Assembly (NCBI GenBank): GCA_002347265.1
Contig: DDYB01000013.1
Span: forward strand, 203,991 to 267,990
Length of the DNA stretch: 64,000 bases
Direction: 5' to 3'
DNA from: Desulfobacteraceae bacterium UBA2245
GTDB taxonomy: Bacteria; Desulfobacterota; Desulfobacteria; Desulfobacterales; UBA2245
In this document: in pieces, positions 35,448-45,149 of the stretch
How the letters are laid out: the number at the start of each line of letters is the position of its first letter
How positions within the stretch are numbered: position 1 is the first letter of the stretch
Made by a program: the position numbers and the translations under genes
The notes under the pieces: model-generated
What the model was told of the DNA's origin: nothing
The model's database searches: none
Seen by the model: only the letters and a program-made list of their open reading frames with translations

Positions 35448-37925
35448 TCAGGTTTTCTGAGCACCGCTTTCCGGACCCGCGTGTTCTTCCGTGCCGCCGT
35501 CCGGACCATCCTGTTTCTTTTTCTTTCGAAGCCGGGGTTTTTCACCCTCGACAGCCTCTTCCAGGGCGATGGAAAGCACCTCATCCATGTTTTTGACCCG
35601 CACGAAGCGGATCTTTCGCTTGACGTTTGCAGGAATTTCCGAAAGATCCCGCTTGTTTTTCTCCGGAATGATAATGGTGGTGATTCCCGCTCTCAGGGCG
35701 CCCAGGGCCTTTTCCTTGAGCCCTCCGATGGGCAGCACCCTTCCGCGAAGCGTGATTTCCCCGGTCATGGCCACATCCTTGTTCACCGGCCTTCGGGTGA
35801 GGGCCGATATCAGGGCCGCGGCCATGGCGATTCCGGCCGAGGGTCCGTCCTTGGGAATGGCGCCGGCCGGCACGTGAATATGAACGTCGAGGTTCTCCAG
35901 AAAGTTTTCCTCCACGCCGAAGTCCTTCAGGTGAGAACGCGCATAGCTCAACGCCGCGCGGGCGGATTCCTGCATCACCTCGCCGATCTGACCGGTCAGA
36001 ATCAGCTCGCCCTTGCCGGACAGCAGGGTCGCCTCCACATAGAGAACCTCGCCGCCGACCTGGGTCCAGGCCAGTCCGGTGGAAAGACCGATCTGGCTCT
36101 CTTCCTTGTCCATTTCCGGATAATACTGGGGAATTCCCAGGTATTTCTCCAGGTTGCTCCGGGTGACCGAAAAAGGTCCCTTCTCCCCTTCGGCAACCCT
36201 GCGCGCCACCTTCCGGCAGATCTTTCCGATCTCCCGCTCCAGATTTCTCAGGCCCGCCTCGGAGGTGTACTCGTTGATGATCTGCGTCAGGACCCCGTTG
36301 CTGATCTGAAGCGTTTTAGGCTTCAAGCCGTGTTCCTTGATCTGCCGGGGAATCAGAAAGGTTTCGGCGATCTCGCGTTTTTCCTCCAGGGCATACCCGG
36401 AGAGGTTCAGCACTTCCATGCGGTCCAGAAGCGCCGAAGGAATCGTGTCCGTGACGTTGGCCGTCAGAATGAACATCACGTCCGAAAGGTCGAAGGCAAG
36501 ATTCAGATAATGATCGCTGAAAGAGTCGTTCTGCTCGGGATCCAGGGCCTCCAGAAGCGCCGAGGACGGATCTCCTCGGAAATCCGCGCCGAGCTTGTCG
36601 ATCTCGTCCATCATAAAGACCGGATTCCGGGTGCCGCACTGCTTAAGTCCCTGAAGAATGCGGCCGGGCAGGGCGCCGATATACGTGCGGCGGTGACCCC
36701 GGATCTCCGCCTCGTCATGCACTCCGCCCAGGGAGATACGGACGAATTTCCGGTTCATGGCGCGGGCAATGGCCTGCCCCAGGGAGGTTTTCCCCACGCC
36801 CGGAGGACCGGCAAAGCAAAGAATCTGCCCCTTCATTCTGGGATTGAGTTTTCGGACGCTGAGGTATTCCAGTATCCGGTCCTTTATCTTCTGAAGACCG
36901 TAGTGCTCCTTGTCGAGAATCTCCTTGGCCTTGGGAATATCGATGACGTCGCGGCTGGACTTGCTCCAGGGCATCTCGACCAGCCAGTCCAGGTAGGTGC
37001 GCACCACCGAGGACTCGGCGGAATCCGGATGCATCTGCTCCAGGCGCCGGAGCTGCTTTATGGCCTCCTCCTGGGCATATTTGGGCATCTTGGCCCGTTT
37101 GATCTTTTTTCTGTATTCTTCAACCTCCTGCGCTTTTTCATCCAGTTCGCCCAGCTCCCGGTGAATGGCCCGCATCTGCTCCCGCAGGAAATAATCCCGC
37201 TGGCTCTTGGAGATTTCGTCCTTGACGTTGGACTGAATTTTGGCCTGCATGGAGGACAGTTCCACCTCCCGCGACAGCAGATCGTTCACCTTCCGAAGGC
37301 GCTTCAACGGATCCGTCATCTCCAGAATCAGCTGAGAATCTTCAATCTTCAGCTTCATGTTGGACACCACCAGATCGGCGAGTTTGCCGGGATCTTCGAT
37401 GTTTTCCAGAATCGAACCCACGTCGATGTTCAACTCTCCGCGCAGCGCCAGAATCTTCTGGGAATGCTCCCGGACATTGCGCATGAGGGCTTCGATTTCC
37501 AGGTTCATCTCCGGAATCGGCTCATCCTGAATCAGCTCGACGCGGACCCGGTAAACGCTCTTTTTTCTCACGTAGGATAGAATTTTTGCCTTGGTGATTC
37601 CCTGAACCAGGACCTTGACGCGCCCGTCGGGCAGCTTGAACATCCTGAGAATACGGCTCACCGTGCCCACCTCGAAAATTTCCTCGATCAGCGGACTTTC
37701 CGTGGCAGGATCTTTCTGCGTGGCCACCATCAGATAGCGGTCCTTGGTTATGGCCTCTTCCACGGCCCGAATCGATTTATCCCTGCCGACAAAAAGCGGA
37801 AGCAGCATATCGGTAAATATCACCACATCCCTGACCGGCAACAAGGGCAGGGTCGTGGGAATATCCAAATCAATTTCCTGCTCTTCGATGATGCTGATCA
37901 GATCATCCCTGTCTGTTTCTGCCAT
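35448..37925 (-). CDS. lon: ATP-dependent protease Lon
   Basis: An 825-residue bacterial Lon. The N-terminal substrate domain starts LPLLPVRDVVIFTDMLLP. The AAA+ module carries Walker A GPPGVGKTSLGQAIA and Walker B VFMMDEIDKLG. The serine-lysine dyad is Ser 696 in KDGPSAGIA and Lys 739 in GGLKEKAL. A basic, charged 30-residue tail (LRKKKKQDGPDGG...) follows the proteolytic domain. ATG 37925 has AGGAG upstream. It heads the minus-strand run lon-tsaB-psd-asd-greA-rpoZ-ttcA-like-folE2. Confidence 0.97.
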   Translation of the reverse strand: MAETDRDDLISIIEEQEIDLDIPTTLPLLPVRDVVIFTDMLLPLFVGRDKSIRAVEEAITKDRYLMVATQKDPATESPLIEEIFEVGTVSRILRMFKLPDGRVKVLVQGITKAKILSYVRKKSVYRVRVELIQDEPIPEMNLEIEALMRNVREHSQKILALRGELNIDVGSILENIEDPGKLADLVVSNMKLKIEDSQLILEMTDPLKRLRKVNDLLSREVELSSMQAKIQSNVKDEISKSQRDYFLREQMRAIHRELGELDEKAQEVEEYRKKIKRAKMPKYAQEEAIKQLRRLEQMHPDSAESSVVRTYLDWLVEMPWSKSSRDVIDIPKAKEILDKEHYGLQKIKDRILEYLSVRKLNPRMKGQILCFAGPPGVGKTSLGQAIARAMNRKFVRISLGGVHDEAEIRGHRRTYIGALPGRILQGLKQCGTRNPVFMMDEIDKLGADFRGDPSSALLEALDPEQNDSFSDHYLNLAFDLSDVMFILTANVTDTIPSALLDRMEVLNLSGYALEEKREIAETFLIPRQIKEHGLKPKTLQISNGVLTQIINEYTSEAGLRNLEREIGKICRKVARRVAEGEKGPFSVTRSNLEKYLGIPQYYPEMDKEESQIGLSTGLAWTQVGGEVLYVEATLLSGKGELILTGQIGEVMQESARAALSYARSHLKDFGVEENFLENLDVHIHVPAGAIPKDGPSAGIAMAAALISALTRRPVNKDVAMTGEITLRGRVLPIGGLKEKALGALRAGITTIIIPEKNKRDLSEIPANVKRKIRFVRVKNMDEVLSIALEEAVEGEKPRLRKKKKQDGPDGGTEEHAGPESGAQKT

Positions 37926-38110
37926 TTTTTCTCCTGTTCCGATAAAATGCCTTCCCGGCAGCATAAAAAATTCCGCAAACCGGGAAAAGTGTCCAATTAA
38001 AATAAGATATATTTTTAATTCCGCAATATCAATCTTGATTTTTTTCCACGCACCGCCTTAATATGCAAAATCAGTTGAACTTTCATAAACGATCAAAGCA
38101 GGACTGGGGC

Positions 38111-38881
38111 ATGCCGGAAGCAATATTGATCGGATTCTTATTTATCGTGAGTTTGTGTCTGGGAAGCTTTCTGAATGTATGCATCTGGCGCATCCCTACC
38201 TCTCAATCCATTGTCCTGCCCGGGTCCATGTGCCCTTCCTGCAAACACCCCATTCAATTCTATGACAACATTCCGGTGATCAGTTTTCTGATACTCAGGG
38301 GCCGGTGCCGCGGATGCGGCGCATCGATCTCCGTCAGATATCCGCTGGTGGAACTGGCGACCGGAGGCCTGGCGCTTGGCACCTATTTCAAATTCGGCAT
38401 CAGCATCGAGGCGCTGATCGCCTTTGGTTTTATCTGCATGCTGCTGGTGGTGGCCCTGATCGACATCGACCATCGAATCATTCCGGACATCATCTCGCTT
38501 CCGGCCATTCCGGCCGGCTTTATCGCCTCCTTTTTTCTAAGCTCACTGTCCTGGACAGACTCCCTGCTGGGCATCCTGTCCGGCGGCGGCATTCTTCTGG
38601 CCGTTGCCTGGCTGTATTACCGGATCACCGGCAAGGAAGGCATGGGCGGAGGCGACGTCAAGCTGCTGGCCGCCATCGGCGCGTTCACCGGCTGGCAGGG
38701 CGTGATTTTTACCGTTTTTGTCTCATCGCTGGCCGGCAGCATCAGCGGATTCATTCTCATGGCCCGCAGCGGAAAAACCATGAAAATGGCCATCCCCTTC
38801 GGTCCGTTTCTCTCTCTCGGAGCGGTCATCTTTGTTTTCTGGGGGCAGGAACTGATTCGCTGGTATTTCCGGTTGTTTTAA
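38111..38881 (+). CDS. pilD: prepilin peptidase / N-methyltransferase
   Basis: A 256-residue inner-membrane aspartyl peptidase that cleaves and methylates type IV pilin or type II secretion pseudopilins. The N-terminal SLCLGSFLNVCIWRIP is followed by two CxxC pairs (CPSCKHPIQFYDNIP, CRGCG). The catalytic aspartates lie in VALIDIDHRIIPD and GGGDVKLLAAIG. Eight hydrophobic helices are apparent. Start 38111 (MPEAILIG) matches the first helix; an ATG at 38063 has no ribosome-binding site. No pilus genes are adjacent. Confidence 0.94.
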   Translation: MPEAILIGFLFIVSLCLGSFLNVCIWRIPTSQSIVLPGSMCPSCKHPIQFYDNIPVISFLILRGRCRGCGASISVRYPLVELATGGLALGTYFKFGISIEALIAFGFICMLLVVALIDIDHRIIPDIISLPAIPAGFIASFFLSSLSWTDSLLGILSGGGILLAVAWLYYRITGKEGMGGGDVKLLAAIGAFTGWQGVIFTVFVSSLAGSISGFILMARSGKTMKMAIPFGPFLSLGAVIFVFWGQELIRWYFRLF

Positions 38882-39032
38882 GGGCAAAGGTCCCCTGCAT
38901 TCGTCTTAGACGCCGGATCGAACAATCCACCTGAGCCGGAAACTTTTGCCTGCAACCCGAAACGGCGCAAACGCGTCATGATTGACCGCCCGGTTCCGAA
39001 TCATTCCGTGGAGCATTTTGCAGGAGAAATGT

Positions 39033-39758
39033 ATGCGGCTTGCCGTCATCTCGGACATTCACGGCAACTTGGAGGCCCTTGAGCAGGTGCTGGCCGACAT
39101 CGACCGCTCCGGCGTGGATGAAACCGTGTGCCTGGGAGATATGATCGGATACGGACCGGATCCGCGGGCCGTGATCGGACGCGTTCAAAAGCGGGAAATT
39201 CCCTGCGTGGCGGGCAATCATGAGCTTGCCGTTATTGACCCGGCATGCATGCTCGAAATGAATCTTTACGCCCGGATTTCCCTGGAATTCACCCGCGGCA
39301 TGCTTAGCGGGAAGGACCTGGACTTCATCCGGCGGCTGCCGCCCTTTCTGGTTCTGCACGAATGCCGTTTTGTTCACGGATTTCCCCCGGACAGCCCCAT
39401 TGAGTATCTTTCACGGATTCCTCAGAACCGCATGCGGCAGGTCATGGGCCGGATGACCGAAAACATCTGTTTTGTCGGCCACACCCACCTGCTGGGCCGG
39501 GTCGAATTCGACGGAACCGACCTGAAACGCACCGGATTCAAAGGCGACCCCCTTTTTCTCAAGCAAAACCTGCGTTATATCGTCAACGCGGGCAGCGTCG
39601 GCCAGCCCCGGGATCCGGACAAACGCGCCAAATACGTGATATGGGATACGAAAACGAAAACGGTAGAGCCCCGTTATGTCGACTACGACCGTCGAAAGAC
39701 AGCCGGAAAGATCCGCGACGCCGGTCTTCCGGAGATCCATGCGCATCTTCTCCTTTAG
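39033..39758 (+). CDS. metallophosphoesterase (calcineurin-like, YfcE/MJ0936-type)
   Basis: A 241-residue di-metal phosphoesterase. The motifs are in order: SDIHGN (residues 7-12), GDMIGYGPDP, GNHELAV, and GHTH near the C-terminus followed by NAGSVGQPRD. Members hydrolyse small phosphodiesters; the substrate here is unknown. ATG 39033 is preceded by GGAG, and the frame extends a little upstream. It is 31 bases upstream of the LOR/SDH-like gene, so the two may be cotranscribed. Confidence 0.9.
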   Translation: MRLAVISDIHGNLEALEQVLADIDRSGVDETVCLGDMIGYGPDPRAVIGRVQKREIPCVAGNHELAVIDPACMLEMNLYARISLEFTRGMLSGKDLDFIRRLPPFLVLHECRFVHGFPPDSPIEYLSRIPQNRMRQVMGRMTENICFVGHTHLLGRVEFDGTDLKRTGFKGDPLFLKQNLRYIVNAGSVGQPRDPDKRAKYVIWDTKTKTVEPRYVDYDRRKTAGKIRDAGLPEIHAHLLL

Positions 39759-39789
39759 AATGTAAAAGCGCCGAGAAAGGAATCCGTTC

Positions 39790-40890
39790 ATGAAATTCAC
39801 CCTTCCCTCCTACCTCCCTCCGGACTTCAGCGGCAGGATCCTAGCCGCGGCCCAGCCGGCCCGGTTTGAAACCGTGACGCAGGCCGGAGTAGCGCCGAAG
39901 GGATATCACGCCACCTCGATTTTTCCCGAATATTTTCAGGTTGAAAAAGGGCGCTGGATACTGGCCGAAAATTCCCGCATGGACTGCGCGGCCGTGCTGG
40001 AAAGCGACCGGTCCATTTCGGTGAAGGAACTGCGCCGTCTTGAAATCGGCGACCGGGTCGCCTGCGGCCGCAGGGAAAACGGAGAAGAAGGGATGCTGGT
40101 TCATGCGCAGGCCTTTGAACTTCGTGAGAATTGGAGCGACAAGTTCGTGTTCCGGTCCCACCTGACCCGGGAGACCTCCTTTTCGATCGATTACGACGAA
40201 CTGTACGCCCTGCTGGATCATGAGCGCGACCACGGATTCATCCTCTGGGTTCTGGGACCGGCCGTGGTGTTTGACCAGGACGCCAGAAAGGCGTTTGTCC
40301 GCCTGATTCAGCGCGGCTATGCGCAGGGGCTTCTTGCGGGAAACGCCCTGGCCACGCACGATCTGGAGGGAGCGCTTTACGGAACCGCCCTGGGCCAGGA
40401 GATCTACTCCAAAAAACGCGCGGCCCTGGGCCATTACAATCACCTGGATACCCTGAACCGCATCCGGGGTCTGGGTTCGATTGAATCGGCCGTTTCCTCC
40501 GGCCTGATTCAGGACGGGATCATGCACGCGGTCATCGGCAACCGTATCCCTTATGTGCTGGCCGGATCCATCCGGGACGACGGCCCGCTTCCCGAGGTGA
40601 TCGCCGATGTCTGCCAGGCTCAGGACCGGATGCGCGATCTGGCGCAAAAAGCCACCACGGTCATCGCCCTGGCCACCCAGCTGCATGCGATCGCCACGGG
40701 CAACATGGTTCCGTGCTACCATGTCGAACCCGGCGGCCGGGTGCGGCCCGTGTATTTTTATGTGGTGGACATGTCGGAGTTCGCCGTCAGCAAGCTCGCG
40801 GACCGGGGGTCGCTGACCGTGCGTTCGATTCTGACCAATGTTCAGGATTTTGTCGTCACCGTGGAGCGGGGGCTTCGGCGCGACCCGTGA
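39790..40890 (+). CDS. TIGR00300 (LOR/SDH-like) protein, possible ornithine cyclodeaminase
   Basis: A 366-residue protein whose C-terminal two thirds match the LOR/SDH conserved domain family by pattern: GLLAGNALATHDLEGALYGT, GHYNHLDTLNRIRGLGSIESA, NRIPYVLAGSIRDDGPLPEV, and VIALATQLHAIATGN. This domain is found in the archaeal-type ornithine cyclodeaminase/AgrE family, which converts ornithine to proline plus ammonia with NAD. The N-terminal ~130 residues are less familiar. It faces carbamate kinase and overlaps it by 35 bases at the 3' ends, which supports a role in ornithine or arginine catabolism. Confidence 0.75.
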   Translation: MKFTLPSYLPPDFSGRILAAAQPARFETVTQAGVAPKGYHATSIFPEYFQVEKGRWILAENSRMDCAAVLESDRSISVKELRRLEIGDRVACGRRENGEEGMLVHAQAFELRENWSDKFVFRSHLTRETSFSIDYDELYALLDHERDHGFILWVLGPAVVFDQDARKAFVRLIQRGYAQGLLAGNALATHDLEGALYGTALGQEIYSKKRAALGHYNHLDTLNRIRGLGSIESAVSSGLIQDGIMHAVIGNRIPYVLAGSIRDDGPLPEVIADVCQAQDRMRDLAQKATTVIALATQLHAIATGNMVPCYHVEPGGRVRPVYFYVVDMSEFAVSKLADRGSLTVRSILTNVQDFVVTVERGLRRDP

Positions 40891-41818
40891 TCCGGGTTCC
40901 GGCGGACCCCAGAACCGCCGCCTCGATCCGGTCCAGGGAGGCAATGACCGCGCGTTTCCCCCCGAAACGGATAAATTCCACGGCCGCCTCGATCTTGGGC
41001 CCCATCGAGCCTTGCGGAAACTGCCCCTGAGCCAGGAATTGTTCGGCCTGATCCAGACTGAGTTCGGGCAGAAACCGCTCCGAAGGCTTTCCGTAATTAA
41101 GGGCAACGCCCGGCACGTCGGTGGCCATCACAAAGATCTCCACTCCCACCTCCCGGGCCAGCCTGGCGCTGGCCAGGTCCTTGTCGATCACCGCATTCAC
41201 CCCGCAGAAAGACCGGCCCTCCCGGATCACGGGAATTCCGCCGCCGCCGCAGCAGATCACGATAAAGTCCATCTCGATCAGGGCTCGAATCTCGGCTTTT
41301 TCCACGATGGTTTTCGGCCGGGGCGAGACCACCACGCGCCGGAACCCGCCGTGAATCTTTCGAACCGGATAGGGAAGACCCTGAGCCTCTTTTTCGGTCA
41401 ATACCGGGCCAATGGGCTTGGAAGGGTTTAAAAACGCCGGATCCTTTTCATCCACCACCACATAGCTGATCAGGCTGACGATTTTTTGATCCGAAATACC
41501 CAGCCCCATGAGCTCGCTGTCCAGGGTCGATTCGATCATGTAACCGATCTGGCCCTGGGTCTGGGCCACCAGAATCTCCAGGGGCAGCCGGCCGGCCCCG
41601 GCGCAGCGCTCCTCCTTGAGCAGCAGGTCTCCGACCTGAGGACCGTTCCCGTGGGTGATGATGATGTGATAGGCCTTGGAAAGCCTTGCGATCTGCCGCA
41701 TCGGCACTCTGAGATTTTCAAGCTGCTCGCCGATGGTTCCGGTCTGCCCTTTCCGAATCAGGGCGTTTCCGCCCAGGGCGACGAGCAGAATGGGCTTCGT
41801 CAGGTTTTGCGACCGCAT
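40856..41818 (-). CDS. arcC: carbamate kinase
   Basis: A 320-residue amino-acid-kinase-fold enzyme that makes ATP from carbamoyl phosphate and ADP (or the reverse). The sequence shows LVALGGNALIRKGQ at the start, ITHGNGPQVGDLLL, VICCGGGGIPVI, GVNAVIDKDLASARLA and GSMGPKIEAAVEFI. ATG 41818 with AGAGG at 7 bases is chosen. It is next to a COG2403 GTPase gene in the same direction and overlaps the LOR/SDH-like gene. No ornithine carbamoyltransferase or arginine deiminase is in the window. Confidence 0.95.
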   Translation of the reverse strand: MRSQNLTKPILLVALGGNALIRKGQTGTIGEQLENLRVPMRQIARLSKAYHIIITHGNGPQVGDLLLKEERCAGAGRLPLEILVAQTQGQIGYMIESTLDSELMGLGISDQKIVSLISYVVVDEKDPAFLNPSKPIGPVLTEKEAQGLPYPVRKIHGGFRRVVVSPRPKTIVEKAEIRALIEMDFIVICCGGGGIPVIREGRSFCGVNAVIDKDLASARLAREVGVEIFVMATDVPGVALNYGKPSERFLPELSLDQAEQFLAQGQFPQGSMGPKIEAAVEFIRFGGKRAVIASLDRIEAAVLGSAGTRITGRAEAPAPR

Positions 41819-41908
41819 ATGACAACCTCTCAAAGAAGATGGGCGCGTAAAAGTCAAAGCGGCAGAGGAATGCAGCGCAACACGGAAATTGGACTTTTTA
41901 CGAAGCCG

Positions 41909-43234
41909 TCATTTTTTCAGGTTTTCCATTCGCCGCAGCAGCGTCTCTTCCAGCGTGGGATTGCCATGATCCCTGTATTCGTAAAACACCCGCAGGCTGG
42001 GCTTGTTCAAAGACACGATGCGGGTGAGCTGAATGGGTGTTGCAAAAAGCACCAGATCGCACTCCGCCGCATTGATGGTGTTCTGAAGATCCTCGATCTG
42101 GCGGCGGGAATAGCCCGTGGCCGGCAGCACCGTATCGATGTGGGGATAGTTGCGCAGGGTTTCCCGAATCGATCCCACGGCATAGGGCCTTGGATCGACG
42201 AGCTGGGCGGCGCCGTACAGATCGGCGGCGATGGCGCCGGCGCCGAATGCCATTTCGCCATGGGTCAGGGTCGGCCCGTCTTCCACCACCAGAACCCGCT
42301 TTCCGCGGATCAATTCGGGCTGGCTGACCAGAACGGAGGATTCGGCCAGCACGATGTCCGCGCGCGGCGCAAAGGTCTCGATGTTGCGCTTCACCATTTC
42401 GACCTTGTGCGGCGGAGCCGTGTCCACCTTGTTGATCACGGCGATATCGGCCATCAGCATGTTGGTTTCCCCCGGATAATACCGGCGTTCATGCCCGGCC
42501 CGGTGCGGATCGAACAGAACGATATGCACATCGGGATAAAAAAACGGGGTGTCGTTGTTGCCCCCGTCCCAGACGATCACATCCGCCTCGGCTTCCGCGG
42601 CGCCCAGTATTTTTTCGTAATCCACGCCCGCGTACACCACGATGCCCTGATCCACCAGGGGCTCGTACTCCTCGCGCTCCTCAATGGTGCATCGGTGGGC
42701 TTCAAAATCCCTGTAGTCTGAAAATCTTTGAATTACCTGGGTTTTCAGATCCCCGTAGGGCATGGGATGGCGCACGACGACCACCTGCTTTCCTTGAGCG
42801 CGCATGATCTCGCAGACCCTGCGGGTGGTCGGCGATTTTCCGCAGCCGGTGCGGACCGCGCACACGGCAATCACCGGTTTGAAGGACCGGAGCATGGTAC
42901 AGGCGGCGCCCATGAGAATGAAATCCGCCCCCTCGGCCATGGCGATGGACGCCTTGTGCATGACCTCCTCGTGGGGCACGTCGCTGTAGGAAAAGACCAC
43001 GAGATCCACGGCATGTTTCCGGATCAGACCGGCCAGGTCGCTTTCGGGATAAATGGAAATTCCTTCGGGATAGTCGGCGCCGGCCAGTTCAGGCGGATAC
43101 AGCCGGCCGGCGATGTCCGGAATCTGCGCGGCGGTGAAGGCCGCCACCCGGTATCGGGCATTGCCCTTGAAGTACACGTTGAAATTGTGAAAATCCCGGC
43201 CCGCAGCCCCCATGATGATCACGTTTTCAACCAT
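41909..43234 (-). CDS. COG2403 P-loop GTPase (cyclic 2,3-diphosphoglycerate synthetase-like)
   Basis: A 441-residue predicted GTPase. Family motifs include NVIIMGAAGRDFHNFN at the start, the P-loop region VRTGCGKSPTTRRV near residue 130, and VINKVD, plus DVIVWDGGNNDTPFF. Members are annotated as cyclic 2,3-diphosphoglycerate synthetases in archaea, but bacterial ones such as this are frequently located with carbamate kinase and their reaction is not established. ATG 43234 has GGAG upstream. It lies 90 bases upstream of arcC. Confidence 0.85.
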   Translation of the reverse strand: MVENVIIMGAAGRDFHNFNVYFKGNARYRVAAFTAAQIPDIAGRLYPPELAGADYPEGISIYPESDLAGLIRKHAVDLVVFSYSDVPHEEVMHKASIAMAEGADFILMGAACTMLRSFKPVIAVCAVRTGCGKSPTTRRVCEIMRAQGKQVVVVRHPMPYGDLKTQVIQRFSDYRDFEAHRCTIEEREEYEPLVDQGIVVYAGVDYEKILGAAEAEADVIVWDGGNNDTPFFYPDVHIVLFDPHRAGHERRYYPGETNMLMADIAVINKVDTAPPHKVEMVKRNIETFAPRADIVLAESSVLVSQPELIRGKRVLVVEDGPTLTHGEMAFGAGAIAADLYGAAQLVDPRPYAVGSIRETLRNYPHIDTVLPATGYSRRQIEDLQNTINAAECDLVLFATPIQLTRIVSLNKPSLRVFYEYRDHGNPTLEETLLRRMENLKK

Positions 43235-43344
43235 GCCCGCACTCCGAAATCCCAATCGCCCTTATTTAAAGAATCCTGCGTTTGGATATGGTAGCGCAAT
43301 CCGCAGGATTCGGCAATGCCTGCGCATTCGAAACCTTGCCTGCC

Positions 43345-44088
43345 TCAGGTTTCAGCCGGGTTCATCCCGAGAATCTGGGAAACCGCCTCCGCTGCCGCGC
43401 GCAATCCGAAAATGGCCGGCATATGACAGATGCTGCCGATCGGCGCGCGGGAACGTCCTGTGTCCGAAGGTTCCCAATCCTCATCCGGAACCGGGAGTTT
43501 GTTCAGGGCGGACTCCGTGGAAAATACGCACCGAATGCCGGTGCGGACGCCGAAACGCTGAAGTTTTTTTCGAATGATCCGGGCCAGCGGGCACACCCGG
43601 GTCCGGGAAAGATCCGCGACCATCACGGCCGACGGGTCCAGGCGCGCGGCCGCCCCCATGCTGGAGATCACGGCAAGGTTCATGGATACGGCCTCTCTGA
43701 GCAGATCCACCTTGGAGTCCACCACGTCGATGGCGTCGATGATCACATCGGGCCGGCAGGCAAGCTCGTCGCGCACATTGCCGCCGTCGACAAACACATG
43801 GCGCACCTCAACACGGCATTGAGGATTGATATCCAGGACCCGGCGGCGGGCGACCTCGGTCTTGGCCATTCCGATGGTGGATTCCAGGGCAAAGAGCTGG
43901 CGGTTGAGATTGCTCGGGGAAACCACATCAAAATCCACCAGGGTCAGACGGCCGACCGCGCTTCGGGCCAGGGCCTCCACCGCATAGGAACCCACGGCGC
44001 CAAGGCCGATGACGGCCACGTGCGACCCGGCCAGGACGGCGGTGCGCTCGGTTCCGATCAGCTGCTCCAGGCGTGCAAAACGTCTCAT
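43345..44088 (-). CDS. tcdA: tRNA threonylcarbamoyladenosine dehydratase
   Basis: A 247-residue E1-like enzyme that cyclises t6A to ct6A. It has the ATP site VAVIGLGAVGSYAVEALARS, the Asp/Arg pair LTLVDFDVVSPSNLNRQ, VIDAIDVVDSKVDLL, and a late CHMPAIFGL segment. ATG at 44088 overlaps the tatD-like stop (ATGA), indicating coupling. With tsaB this gives two t6A-pathway genes in the window. Confidence 0.94.
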   Translation of the reverse strand: MRRFARLEQLIGTERTAVLAGSHVAVIGLGAVGSYAVEALARSAVGRLTLVDFDVVSPSNLNRQLFALESTIGMAKTEVARRRVLDINPQCRVEVRHVFVDGGNVRDELACRPDVIIDAIDVVDSKVDLLREAVSMNLAVISSMGAAARLDPSAVMVADLSRTRVCPLARIIRKKLQRFGVRTGIRCVFSTESALNKLPVPDEDWEPSDTGRSRAPIGSICHMPAIFGLRAAAEAVSQILGMNPAET

Positions 44089-44876
44089 GGGTTCAATGTC
44101 CGTCCTTTTATCAGATTCCCGAAGAGCCTCAGAGAGTTGGCGAAGGTCAGCTCCGCGGTCTTCGGCACATCCGCCCCGCGAATGGCGGCAAGGGTCTCCA
44201 GAACCCGGCCGAGATGCGCTGGTTCGTTGAAATCCGCCTCAACTCCGTAAGGAATCATATCCGGGCTGTCGGTTTCGATCAGCAGCCGTTGAGGCGAAAC
44301 GATGGCCGCGGCGGATTTGGCCCTTTTGTTTCCCGGGCGCGTCAGGGCCGCGCCAAAAGACAGAAAGGCGCCCAGCTGCTCCAGTACCTTGACAAGATCC
44401 GGCGGGCCACCGAAGGCATGCACCAGACCGCCGTCCGGCAGCCCCCCCTCCTGCCGCAGAATGGCCGTCAGTGGACCCCAGGCTTTCCGGCAGTGAATGG
44501 AAACCGGCCGGCGGTATCTGCGGGCGATGCGAAGCTGGACGACCAGAGCTGTATTTTGAAGTTCGCGGGTCTGCGGGTCCAGGGCGTAATCCAGCCCGAT
44601 CTCTCCCACCCCGCAGGCATGAGCGCCGATGCCGGCTTCCAGCCGCTCCTGCCAGCCTGTTTTGCACTGGTGAACATGCCAGGGGTGCACGCCGAGAGAA
44701 GGCAGCACACCGGCATGCATTCGAGACAGTTCGATCACGCCGTCCCAGTCTTCCTCCCGGGTTGCACAGCACATCATCCAGAGAATTCCGGCTTCCCGGG
44801 CTCGGCGGATCACCTCGGAAGCCCGATTCAGAATCCTTGAATCCTGTAGATGCACATGAGCGTCGAAGAGTTTCAT
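44085..44876 (-). CDS. TatD-family metal-dependent hydrolase
   Basis: A 263-residue amidohydrolase-fold enzyme of the TatD deoxyribonuclease family. Metal ligands are seen in DAHVHLQD (His-x-His), GEIGLDYAL (Glu), VSIHCRKAW (His), LVHAFGGPP (His) and ETDSPDM (Asp). Nuclease or quality-control activity is expected. Its stop overlaps the tcdA start by 4 bases. The gene has a 3'-half remnant of the small repeat just upstream (44899-44952). Confidence 0.92.
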   Translation of the reverse strand: MKLFDAHVHLQDSRILNRASEVIRRAREAGILWMMCCATREEDWDGVIELSRMHAGVLPSLGVHPWHVHQCKTGWQERLEAGIGAHACGVGEIGLDYALDPQTRELQNTALVVQLRIARRYRRPVSIHCRKAWGPLTAILRQEGGLPDGGLVHAFGGPPDLVKVLEQLGAFLSFGAALTRPGNKRAKSAAAIVSPQRLLIETDSPDMIPYGVEADFNEPAHLGRVLETLAAIRGADVPKTAELTFANSLRLFGNLIKGRTLNP

Positions 44877-44898
44877 GAATGCGTATCCTCTGTTGTAA

Positions 44899-44952
44899 AG
44901 AGCCGCGCAACGCTGGAGGGCGGCCTTTCGCGCAGTTCTTCAACTGCCTGAC
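44899..44952 (+). repeat. decayed partial copy of the small inverted-repeat element
   Basis: About 54 bases (AGAGCCGCGCAACGCTGGAG ... TTCTTCAACTGCCTGACA) align with the right half of the element at 17140-17280, in the same orientation, with several substitutions. The left half is absent. Confidence 0.6.
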
Positions 44953-45149
44953 ATCTGAACCGGGCCTCATAAAATGTCAAGGCCTATTTGAGTAAATGGA
45001 GTCGGAGTGAGCAGGGGAAAAAGCGGCGGAGTCATCGTCGGGCGGCCTTCTGATGGCGATCCGCTTGAAACTCCGTTCCGGCAAAGCTTTACATTCAAGC
45101 CCGGCGATGGTAAGACTCTGCCGACTGCAATATGCAAAAAGGCGGATCC

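Noticed and set aside
35316..37580. 754-codon plus-strand open frame opposite lon
   Set aside because: Fully antisense to lon; sequence has low-complexity bias from lon codons and no motif.
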